From contig CAYPHA010000001.1 of the NCBI GenBank assembly GCA_964410215.1, positions 124,001-188,000 of the forward strand: 64,000 nt of DNA, given 5' to 3'. Numbering within the stretch: position 1 is the first letter of the stretch; each line of letters opens with the position of its first letter. Under the pieces are notes generated by a model. That model made no database searches, was not told the origin of the DNA, and saw only the letters and a list, made by a program, of their open reading frames with translations. Of the stretch, positions 45,153 through 53,355 are shown piece by piece. A program made the translations under genes and the position numbers. Source of the stretch: CAYPHA01 sp964410215. GTDB lineage: Bacteria > Calditrichota > Calditrichia > Calditrichales > CAYPHA01.

Positions 45153-46640
45153 ATGAAAAAACGCCCCTTTAATCTTTTACCTTTAATCTTTAATCTTTCT
45201 TTGCTCCTTCTCTTCTCCTGCAGCTCCGAAAAGCAAGTGGCAAAAGACATCACCGATGTCATATTAAATAACAAAAGCAGCTATTTTTATCTGGACACAG
45301 AGCGTTATCCCATAAATGACAAGACGCTGCCTATTGGCATTTTTGACTCCGGAACAGGCGGGCTGACGGTCCTGGATGCGATCATTACATTTGATCAGCA
45401 TGATAACGGGAGTCATGAGTCAAAAGAAACCGGGGATGGCGTTTATGATTTCCAGTCCGAATGTTTTATTTATCTCGGCGATCAGGCCAATATGCCTTAT
45501 GGAAACTATTCCCGGGAAAACAATGCGCCCTTACTGGAGGAGCATATTATTAAAGATGTTCAATTTCTTTTGGGAAACCGTTATTACCGAAATGCACAAG
45601 ATAAATCGTTTCAAACGGATAAACAGCCGGTCAAAGCCATCGTCATTGCCTGCAACACGGCAACGGCCTATGGAAAAACCAAAATAGAAGCGTTCCTTGA
45701 AAAAGCAGATCTGGATATCAAGGTCATCGGGGTGATCGATGCAGGCGTGCGCGGGGCGCTGGCAACACTGGACAAGGATGAGGATGCGGTCATCGGTGTG
45801 ATGGCGACAGCGGGAACCGTCTCATCAGGCGGGTATCCCAAGGCGCTGAAGCGTTGGAGCGAAGAATTGGGATATAGCGGTGATATCGCGGTTTTCCAGC
45901 AGGCCGGGATTGGCCTGGCCGGGGCAATCGACGGCTCATCGGAATACATCGCGCTGGATACGAATAAACCTTCCGAAACATACAAAGGGCCTTCGGAGAT
46001 GAATCAGTCCTGCCCGCTTGATCTGACTTTGAGCGACCAGTACGACTTTGACTGGGATAAAGGGAAGATGCTGTTTGATGGTGACCGGGAACATCCGGAG
46101 AATATCCAAATAAATTCGGTCGAAAATTATATTTCCTATCATGTGGTTTCCCTCCTGGAAACGATCCGGAAGAATAGTAAAAAGGGAAAATTGAAGGCGA
46201 TTATCCTGGGGTGCACCCATTATCCCTTCTATACCGATGTGTTTGAACAGGAACTGAAACGGCTTTATCATTTTAAGGAAGACGGGCGTTATGTGTACAG
46301 ACCTTACATGACGGAACAGATTACACTGATCGACCCGGCTGTCAACACGGCACGGGAACTTTACAACCATATGAAAGCAACACATTTGTTTAACAATTCC
46401 GACCTGACAAAAAGCCGGTTCTTTATCAGTGTTCCGAATCCGCACAATGAAGGCAATGAATTAGATGCGGCAGGCAAGTTTACCTATGAATTCAAATACG
46501 GGCGCAAAGCCGGTTACATGCAGGAATATGTAAAACGTGTGCCGTTCAGCCACCGGTCCGTCTCTCCGGATGTCCTCAAACGCCTGGAAAATAAAATGCC
46601 GCATGTTTATGATCTTTTTAGAGAAAATATCGAATACTAA
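45153..46640 (+). CDS. exported lipoprotein related to glutamate racemase
   Basis: 495 residues, about 230 longer than MurI. The N-terminus has a lipoprotein signal (LLLLFSC, Cys23), so it should lie outside the cytoplasm. The racemase core is clear: Asp65-Ser-Gly-Thr-Gly-Gly (GIFDSGTGG), YLGDQANMPYG, first catalytic Cys167 in VIACNTATA, second Cys354 in ILGCTHYPF, with an insertion of about 75 residues between them and a C-terminal extension. Both cysteines being kept argues for activity on an Asp/Glu-like substrate. AAGGA precedes the start. An exported racemase is unusual because D-glutamate for peptidoglycan is made in the cytoplasm. Confidence 0.82.
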   Translation: MKKRPFNLLPLIFNLSLLLLFSCSSEKQVAKDITDVILNNKSSYFYLDTERYPINDKTLPIGIFDSGTGGLTVLDAIITFDQHDNGSHESKETGDGVYDFQSECFIYLGDQANMPYGNYSRENNAPLLEEHIIKDVQFLLGNRYYRNAQDKSFQTDKQPVKAIVIACNTATAYGKTKIEAFLEKADLDIKVIGVIDAGVRGALATLDKDEDAVIGVMATAGTVSSGGYPKALKRWSEELGYSGDIAVFQQAGIGLAGAIDGSSEYIALDTNKPSETYKGPSEMNQSCPLDLTLSDQYDFDWDKGKMLFDGDREHPENIQINSVENYISYHVVSLLETIRKNSKKGKLKAIILGCTHYPFYTDVFEQELKRLYHFKEDGRYVYRPYMTEQITLIDPAVNTARELYNHMKATHLFNNSDLTKSRFFISVPNPHNEGNELDAAGKFTYEFKYGRKAGYMQEYVKRVPFSHRSVSPDVLKRLENKMPHVYDLFRENIEY

Positions 46641-46662
46641 TCTATTCTCCTGAGAGCGATTA

Positions 46663-47631
46663 ATGCCCTTAATAGATACATCTTCCTACCGGCCTCCTCT
46701 TATGTTTAGTAACGGGCATATTCTGTCTATCTATCCCTCCGTGTTTCGTAAACTCAGCGCTGATTTCTATACCAGGGAACGTATAGAAACCCCGGATGAT
46801 GATTTTCTGGACCTGGACTGGTCCCGCGTCGGCAGTGATAAACTGGCCATTATCTCCCATGGTCTGGAGGGGGATTCTCACCGGTCCTATGTCGTCGGTA
46901 TGGTCAGGGAATTGAACCGGCATGGCTGGGATGTCCTGGCCTGGAATTTTCGTTCCTGCTCCGGAGAAATGAACCGTCAGTTGCGCTTCTATCACAGTGG
47001 CTCCATCGAAGATCTTGAAGTGGTCGTGAACCATGCCCTATCTCAAAACCGTTATAAAACAATTGCCCTGACCGGTTTCAGCATGGGTGGTAACCTGACC
47101 CTGGTCTATCTGGGGAAAAAAGCGGATATACTGGATTCCCGAATACGGAAAGCAGTGGTTTTCTCGGTACCATGCGATCTGGGCTCCAGTGCCGCGCAGC
47201 TTGCAAAAAAGCGGAATATGATATACATGAAACGCTTTTTAAATCTGCTGCATCGCAAAGTACAGGCCAAGATGGCCATCATGCCTGAACGGATTAATGA
47301 TGACGATTACCATCTCATTAAAAATTTCAGGCAATATGATGACCGGTATACCGCCCCCATCCATGGCTTTAAAAATGCGGAAGATTACTGGCGGAAATGC
47401 AGCAGCAGGCAGTTCATTCCTTCCATCCGTATTCCCACGCTAATCGTGAACGCACATAATGATCCTTTTCTCGGAGAGACCTGCTATCCTTATAGGGAAG
47501 CCGGCAGCAGCCCCTCTGTTTTCCTGGAAACTCCGAAATCAGGCGGACATGTGGGATTTATAGAATGTAACAGGGATAACAGGTACTGGTCGGAAAAGCG
47601 GGCCGTCGCCTTCCTGAATACCGGTCAATAA
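46663..47631 (+). CDS. YheT-family alpha/beta hydrolase
   Basis: 322-residue cytosolic hydrolase of the YheT/ABHD1-3 branch: starts SSYRPPLMFSNGHILSIYPS, has the oxyanion stretch ISHGLEGDSHRSY, nucleophile GFSMGGN, acid in NAHNDPF and His in GGHVGF. Substrates of this family are lipids or esters in general; none is established for bacteria. It starts 22 bases after the racemase-like gene. Confidence 0.88.
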   Translation: MPLIDTSSYRPPLMFSNGHILSIYPSVFRKLSADFYTRERIETPDDDFLDLDWSRVGSDKLAIISHGLEGDSHRSYVVGMVRELNRHGWDVLAWNFRSCSGEMNRQLRFYHSGSIEDLEVVVNHALSQNRYKTIALTGFSMGGNLTLVYLGKKADILDSRIRKAVVFSVPCDLGSSAAQLAKKRNMIYMKRFLNLLHRKVQAKMAIMPERINDDDYHLIKNFRQYDDRYTAPIHGFKNAEDYWRKCSSRQFIPSIRIPTLIVNAHNDPFLGETCYPYREAGSSPSVFLETPKSGGHVGFIECNRDNRYWSEKRAVAFLNTGQ

Positions 47632-47724
47632 CCATTTACACTTCTTTTACAATCGCATGTCTGCATTATTCTAAATTTGTTGACATTATTCATCACCGGT
47701 TGATTTTACCATAATGGACAGGTC

Positions 47725-48366
47725 ATGGGAACAGCATTCAGAGATCCGTTAAGTGGTCTGACACATTGTATCGGTGCCGGCTTATCCATTGCCGGATTAG
47801 TGTTTCTGCTGTCACGTCCATTCGGGCCGTTTACGACCTATCATGCGGTTTCATTCGCCATCTTTGGCGGTGGGATGATCCTTCTATATACGTTCAGTAC
47901 CTTTTACCACTGGCTGCCTTTGTCCGGGAAAAACCGGGAGCTGTTCCGAAAACTGGATCATATGATGATTTTTGTGTTTATCGCGGCTTCCTATACACCG
48001 GTTTGCCTGGTAATCCTGCAGGGTGCCTGGGGCTGGTCGATATTCGGAACGGTTTGGGGGGTAACCGTTTCAGGGATCATACTGAAAGTCTTCTGGCTAC
48101 ACGCTCCCCGGTTTTTATACACCTCGATTTACCTGCTGATGGGATGGATTATCGTCATCGGAATATGGCCGCTCTCGCAGAAAATGGATCCGGCGGGCCT
48201 GATGTGGATGGTCATCGGCGGAGTGTTTTATTCCGTTGGGGCTCTCATTTACGCGATAAAAAAACCCGATCCGTGGCCCGGCCTCTTCGGCTTTCATGAA
48301 ATCTTTCATATCTTCATCATGCTGGGCAGTGTTTCCCATTACTGGATGGTGTACCGCTATGTCTGA
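47725..48366 (+). CDS. hemolysin III / PAQR family membrane protein
   Basis: 213 residues, seven hydrophobic segments, with the family motifs DPLSGLTHCIGAG, TFYHW, LDHMMIFVFIAASYTPV and a C-terminal HEIFHIFIMLGSVSHY. The conserved Asp/His residues form the metal site of PAQR proteins. Bacterial members are linked to membrane energetics and lipid homeostasis (TrhA); haemolysis is mostly incidental. Convergent with the permease gene. Confidence 0.92.
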   Translation: MGTAFRDPLSGLTHCIGAGLSIAGLVFLLSRPFGPFTTYHAVSFAIFGGGMILLYTFSTFYHWLPLSGKNRELFRKLDHMMIFVFIAASYTPVCLVILQGAWGWSIFGTVWGVTVSGIILKVFWLHAPRFLYTSIYLLMGWIIVIGIWPLSQKMDPAGLMWMVIGGVFYSVGALIYAIKKPDPWPGLFGFHEIFHIFIMLGSVSHYWMVYRYV

Positions 48367-48380
48367 TCGGTGTCTTCCGG

Positions 48381-50471
48381 TCATGTCGAACAGTATCTGT
48401 CCCTGAGTTCCTGAATCCCTTTCGGATAGCTGATAATGGTCAGTCGATCCTGTTCCAGAAGGACGGTCCCTCCCGTTGGTACGATGATCTGTCCTCCCCT
48501 GTGGATGATTGTAATCAGACTGCCCTGGGGCAATGAGATGTCACGAACCGCCTGCCCGATCAGCTCTTCCACAGGGGTGCCGCTATTCAGGACGAGGGAG
48601 ATATAATGATCCTCCCGCAGCATGACCTCTTTAAGGTCCTGTTCATTTTTTGCTTCCAGCCATTGATTGATAAATTTTTCATCGTCGACATGACTGGCAA
48701 TCTGGGCAAGAATGCGCAAATGCTGTCCGGGGTTTTCCTCCGGGCTGGCCAGGAAGAAAAACGCATAGATCGGTTTCCCGATATCCTGTTCGGCGATAAA
48801 ACTGGTGTCGATATTGATTTTTATACCGAAGCGGGAACGCACCATGATCATTTCGGAGTGTTCAATTCCCTGAATGCGGATGTGTGGAAGCGCCGCACCA
48901 TGAGAAACCGGCGTGGCACCGACCTGTGTACCTTCCATAAATGATTTTTCAAATAAGGCGGCCTCACCACCTACGATGGCGGACAGATGCCGGGAAGCGA
49001 TGCGTACGACCTCTTCAAAAGACGTCTTTTCATTGAGTTCTATGAACCTGGAATTGGCAACCACGGTATCGAACGGATCCTGATCGCGCAGACCCTTTTC
49101 CTTTAAAATACTTCTCAGCTCGATATCCAGTCCTTCGAACCGGCGCTGACCCAGCCGGGCAAAGATATGATAGATAGCGCCGTCGCGAACGACGCGGTCT
49201 TTCCCGTAATAAAGATACCACCCAATGCCGAGGATGACGAACATAACAGTAAAAAGTGTCGGCAGCCAGCCCATTTCGAATATCAGCCAGAAGGGGGCGA
49301 TTATCCCAAGAATCTGCATCCAGGGATAAAATGGAGAACGGAAACCGGGATCATACGAATCCAGACGGCTTTCGCGCATGACGATGACGGCGAGGGAAAT
49401 AAGGGCAAAGAGGAGAAGCTGAAAAGCCCCGGCCAGTTTGGCAATTTTGGTAGGATTCAGAACCAGCAGAATCAGTATAACCATAAATACCGTCAGGATA
49501 ATGGCATATTTCGGTGTTTTTTGTTTTGTAAATGCTCTCAGAAAACGGGGCATCAGGTGATCGCGGCTCATGGCCAGCGGATAACGCGAACAACTCATAA
49601 TTCCGGCATTGGCCACGGAGAAAAATGCGATAATGGCTGCGGTCGTCATGAGGATCTTACCCGGTTCACCCATAATAATAGTGGCGGCACTTGCCACAGG
49701 CGTAAGGTCTCCTGAAAGGTGATCGCCGGCCATGACACCAATGATAACCATTGTGCCCACCGCATAAACAAGCATGGCCGTTCCAAGGGCCAGGAACATG
49801 GCCAGGGGAATATTTTTATCCGGATTTTTAACTTCTTCCGAGACGCTGGCAATTTTAGATAATCCAACATAACTGACATATACCAGACCGGCAGTGGCGA
49901 AGAGGGAATCGATTCCCCTCTCAAAAAAACCATTGAAGTGTTGCATATTAATTTTGGGAACGCCATAACCTGAGAATATACTCAGCAGCAAGAGGAGGCC
50001 GATCACCAGGATACCCTGGAAAAATCCCGCTAGTTTTGCTCCCATCAGGTTGATAACGCCGAATAACAGGGCGAAAAAAACAGCCAAAGGTATCATGGGT
50101 ACCTGCGGCAGGAAGAGACTCATATAGGCCCCGATACCGACCAGGGCAAAAGCGGTTTTAAGGATAAGGGCCAGCCAGGTGCCGAGTCCGCCGATGGTGC
50201 CCATCATGGGACCCATACTGCGGTCCAGGAAAAAATAAACCCCGCCGGCCCGGGGCATGGCGGTCGACAATTCGGCGGTGCTGAATAAGGCGGGAATAAC
50301 CGGTACGGCGGCGATAATATAACTCAGTATCATGGCCGGTCCGGCCTGGGAATACGCCAGACCGGGTAACAGGAAAAAGCCGCTTGCTATGGTTGCACCG
50401 GTGGCAATGGCGTAAATATTGAACAGGTTCAATTCCTTTTTTAACCGTTTAGCATCATTCAGTATAGCCAT
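48381..50471 (-). CDS. APC permease fused to PTS EIIA-like and TrkA-C domains
   Basis: 696 residues. About 1-430: twelve-helix APC-type amino acid permease (ATGATIASGFFLLPGLAYSQAG start, GGVYFFLDRSMG). About 450-610: PtsN/EIIA-like domain with the candidate His in SHGAALPHIRI. About 625-695: RCK_C (TrkA-C) ligand-binding domain (IIVPTGGTVLLEQDRLTII). The soluble tail probably regulates transport by ligand binding; whether the EIIA-like domain is phosphorylated cannot be told, since no PTS genes are in the window. It is a lone gene with its own promoter region (50472-50712). Confidence 0.85.
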   Translation of the reverse strand: MAILNDAKRLKKELNLFNIYAIATGATIASGFFLLPGLAYSQAGPAMILSYIIAAVPVIPALFSTAELSTAMPRAGGVYFFLDRSMGPMMGTIGGLGTWLALILKTAFALVGIGAYMSLFLPQVPMIPLAVFFALLFGVINLMGAKLAGFFQGILVIGLLLLLSIFSGYGVPKINMQHFNGFFERGIDSLFATAGLVYVSYVGLSKIASVSEEVKNPDKNIPLAMFLALGTAMLVYAVGTMVIIGVMAGDHLSGDLTPVASAATIIMGEPGKILMTTAAIIAFFSVANAGIMSCSRYPLAMSRDHLMPRFLRAFTKQKTPKYAIILTVFMVILILLVLNPTKIAKLAGAFQLLLFALISLAVIVMRESRLDSYDPGFRSPFYPWMQILGIIAPFWLIFEMGWLPTLFTVMFVILGIGWYLYYGKDRVVRDGAIYHIFARLGQRRFEGLDIELRSILKEKGLRDQDPFDTVVANSRFIELNEKTSFEEVVRIASRHLSAIVGGEAALFEKSFMEGTQVGATPVSHGAALPHIRIQGIEHSEMIMVRSRFGIKINIDTSFIAEQDIGKPIYAFFFLASPEENPGQHLRILAQIASHVDDEKFINQWLEAKNEQDLKEVMLREDHYISLVLNSGTPVEELIGQAVRDISLPQGSLITIIHRGGQIIVPTGGTVLLEQDRLTIISYPKGIQELRDRYCST

Positions 50472-50712
50472 GAATATCCCTTTTTTTGCCGGTCATGATA
50501 ATTATAGTCTTTAAAAAGATTGCATGCAATGCTTTTCGAATAGGGCATCAGCCTATCCGTTATATCGGCAGGAAAGGTTCGATGTTACAGATTGCGACAG
50601 ATATTTATTGCTTGGTTTAGAGTCGAAGCAGGGTTAAATTGGATAAAACAGCATTGATGCATACCCGTTCCTGCGGTAGTCGCCTTGAAACTAAACCAAT
50701 AAAGAGTATGAA

Positions 50713-51555
50713 ATGCCTGAAATAGGGAAAAGAAACCACCTGGTCATTCTGAAAGAAGTTGAATTCGGCCTTTACCTTGACGGCGGGGATTGGGGAGAAA
50801 TTCTGCTTCCGCGAAAATACCGGCCGGAAAAATGCTCTCCCGGAGATATCCTGGATGTATTTCTTTATCGCGATTCGGAAGACAGGCTCATTGCCACGAC
50901 ACAGGTCCCGCTTGCCATGGCCGGTGAATTTGCCTGTCTGAAGGTTGTATCGGTTACTTCCCTGGGTGCTTTTCTGGACTGGGGACTGGAAAAAGACCTA
51001 TTTGTCCCTTTCAGAGAACAGAAACAGAAAATGAAAAAGGACCATTCCTATGTGGTGTATATCTATCTCGATACGAAAAGTGATCGCATAGCAGCTTCCT
51101 CCAGACTGGATAAATTTCTGAACAGAGAACCGGCAAACTATGAAACGGGGCAGAAAGTCACTCTTCTCATCGTCAATGAAACCGGCGTCGGATACAGTGC
51201 GATCGTGAATGGCAGCCACTGGGGATTGCTGTTCAAAGAGGACGTCTTTCAGTCACTGGACATTGGACAGCAATTGCCGGGATATATTAAAAAGGTACGA
51301 CCCGACAAAAAGATCGATCTGAGTCTGCATAAAGCGGGTTATGATAAAATCGAAAACATATCCGGAAAGATTCTGCAAATCATAAAACAGCAGGGAGGAT
51401 CTGTGGATGTTACCGATAAAAGTTCTCCTGAGATTATATCCGAAATGTTCGGTGTCAGTAAAAAAACCTTTAAAATAGCTATCGGAGCCCTCTACAGGAA
51501 AAGGCTGATAATAATTGATAAGGACCACATATCACTTATCTCTCCAAAGGTATGA
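50713..51555 (+). CDS. cvfB: CvfB-like S1-domain RNA-binding protein
   Basis: 280 residues with three S1-like OB domains (LVILKEVEFGLYLDGG, FACLKVVSVTSLGAFLDWGLEKDLFVP, VNETGVGYSAIVNGSHWGLL) and a C-terminal winged-helix (FGVSKKTFKIAIGALYRKRLI), as in Staphylococcus CvfB. It binds RNA and affects gene expression, its exact role is not settled. Its stop overlaps the next start as ATGA, coupling it to the pabB-pabC gene. Confidence 0.85.
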   Translation: MPEIGKRNHLVILKEVEFGLYLDGGDWGEILLPRKYRPEKCSPGDILDVFLYRDSEDRLIATTQVPLAMAGEFACLKVVSVTSLGAFLDWGLEKDLFVPFREQKQKMKKDHSYVVYIYLDTKSDRIAASSRLDKFLNREPANYETGQKVTLLIVNETGVGYSAIVNGSHWGLLFKEDVFQSLDIGQQLPGYIKKVRPDKKIDLSLHKAGYDKIENISGKILQIIKQQGGSVDVTDKSSPEIISEMFGVSKKTFKIAIGALYRKRLIIIDKDHISLISPKV

Positions 51556-53282
51556 AAAATACAATTGCTTTATTTAACCAGTTCGAAAATGAATGGCACG
51601 TATTTAAATCACCCGTTATGGTTTTAGAGACTTTTTCTATTGAGGAAGTCATTCCCTTATTGGAGAAGATCGAAGATTATGTTTCAGATGGATTTTTTGC
51701 CGCGGGTTTTCTAAGCTATGAAGCTGCTCCGGCTTTCGATTCAGCCTTTGTGGTAAAGGAGACAAAAGACTTTCCCCTCTGCTGGTTTGGTATCTATAAA
51801 AGCTTCTCCACATTTAATCCAATGGTATATAAAAAACAAGAATATAAGATAAGTGCCTGGGAACCTTCCATTACAGGAGAAATATATAATCAACGTATCC
51901 GGAAAATAAAAAGCTATATCAAAGACGGGTATTCTTACCAGGTAAACTACACCTACCGTTTGCATGCCGCCCTTACGGGTGATCCCTTTTCATTTTTCCT
52001 GGATCTGCTCGTGAACCAGGAAACGGAAAATGCCATTTATATCGATACAGGCGATTTTGCGATTTGCTCTGTTTCACCGGAATTGTTTTTCCGGCTTGAT
52101 GGGAGGGAAATTGTTGCCCGGCCCATGAAAGGTACCTTGCCGAGGGGTAGATTTCTCGAAGAAGACAGGGTCAGAATTAAGCGTCTTGCCAATTCGGAAA
52201 AAGACCGGGCGGAAAACATAATGATTGTCGATATGGTTCGGAATGATCTGGGCCGTATTGCACTTACTGATACGATAAAAGTTAAATCACTCTATGATGT
52301 TGAGCGGTACAGGACGGCACTGCAAATGACATCCACCGTAAGCGCACAGACAGAGGCAACTATCAGTCAAATCCTATCGGCTTTGTTTCCGTGCGCCTCT
52401 ATTACCGGGGCCCCTAAAGTTCAGACCATGAAAATCATTGCTGAAATGGAAACTTCAGCCCGCCGGATCTATACCGGTAGCGCAGGTTTTGTCATGCCGG
52501 GCAGGAAAGCCCAATTTAATGTGTTAATACGCACCGTTCTGGTTGAACATAAAAATTCATATGCTGAATATGGCGTCGGGGGCGGGATTATGTGGGAGTC
52601 CGATCCGCAAGCTGAATTCGACGAAAGTCAAACCAAGGCGAAGGTGTTAACCGAAAGTAATCGTCAATTCAGCCTGCTGGAGTCAATCTTGTGGACACGG
52701 GAAGAAGGCTATTTCCTTCTCGACTACCATCTGAAAAGAATGGGTGAATCGGCAGTATTCTTCGATTTTCCTTTTGAATCAGAGAAGATAATACAGGCGT
52801 TACAACGGATGACCAGAAAATTTGGAAATCATCCGTATAAGGTACGTATTCTTCTCGAAGCGGATGGCAAAATAAAAGTGGAATATTCTATTATTGATAA
52901 TTCCGAAAACACTCCTCCTTTGAGGCTGGCGTTCGCCGCATACCGTGTCGATTCAGCAAATCCGATGCTGTTCCATAAAACAACGTATCGCAAAATCTAT
53001 CAGGAAGCGAGACATTCACAAGCTGAAGGTGATGATGTCATATTGATAAATGAAAATGGAGAGATTACGGAAACCTGCGTATACAACATTTTACTGAGAA
53101 TAGGGGAAGATTATATAACACCGGCTGCAAAGTGTGGCTTATTGCCCGGTAGCTACCGGGCATGGCTTCTGGATAATGGTCTTGCCAGAGAAGAGATTGT
53201 AAAGCCACGTGATCTTAAGTCGTGTGATGATATTTTTGTTATAAATTCAGTAAGAAAATCGCAAAAAGCTATTATAATATAA
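51552..53282 (+). CDS. pabB: bifunctional aminodeoxychorismate synthase I / aminodeoxychorismate lyase
   Basis: 576 residues. Residues 1-~370: chorismate-using PabB with the substrate Lys in RPMKGTLPRG, ENIMIVDMVRNDLGR, and TGAPKVQTM. Residues ~375-576: class IV aminotransferase-like PabC with the PLP Lys in KTTYRKIYQEAR and ETCVYNILLR. Together they make p-aminobenzoate for folate from chorismate and glutamine-derived ammonia. The PabA glutaminase is not in the window. ATGA overlap with cvfB. Confidence 0.92.
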   Translation: MKNTIALFNQFENEWHVFKSPVMVLETFSIEEVIPLLEKIEDYVSDGFFAAGFLSYEAAPAFDSAFVVKETKDFPLCWFGIYKSFSTFNPMVYKKQEYKISAWEPSITGEIYNQRIRKIKSYIKDGYSYQVNYTYRLHAALTGDPFSFFLDLLVNQETENAIYIDTGDFAICSVSPELFFRLDGREIVARPMKGTLPRGRFLEEDRVRIKRLANSEKDRAENIMIVDMVRNDLGRIALTDTIKVKSLYDVERYRTALQMTSTVSAQTEATISQILSALFPCASITGAPKVQTMKIIAEMETSARRIYTGSAGFVMPGRKAQFNVLIRTVLVEHKNSYAEYGVGGGIMWESDPQAEFDESQTKAKVLTESNRQFSLLESILWTREEGYFLLDYHLKRMGESAVFFDFPFESEKIIQALQRMTRKFGNHPYKVRILLEADGKIKVEYSIIDNSENTPPLRLAFAAYRVDSANPMLFHKTTYRKIYQEARHSQAEGDDVILINENGEITETCVYNILLRIGEDYITPAAKCGLLPGSYRAWLLDNGLAREEIVKPRDLKSCDDIFVINSVRKSQKAIII

Positions 53283-53355
53283 TTGAGTAGAGTGCTGAAA
53301 ATTGCCATGCACAAAGCTATTACGTGCGTACAAAAAAGCATTTCAGGCAAACCGT

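Noticed and set aside
50519..50530. 12-bp perfect palindrome ATTGCATGCAAT upstream of the permease
   Set aside because: Short, single copy and no known regulator nearby; chance cannot be excluded.
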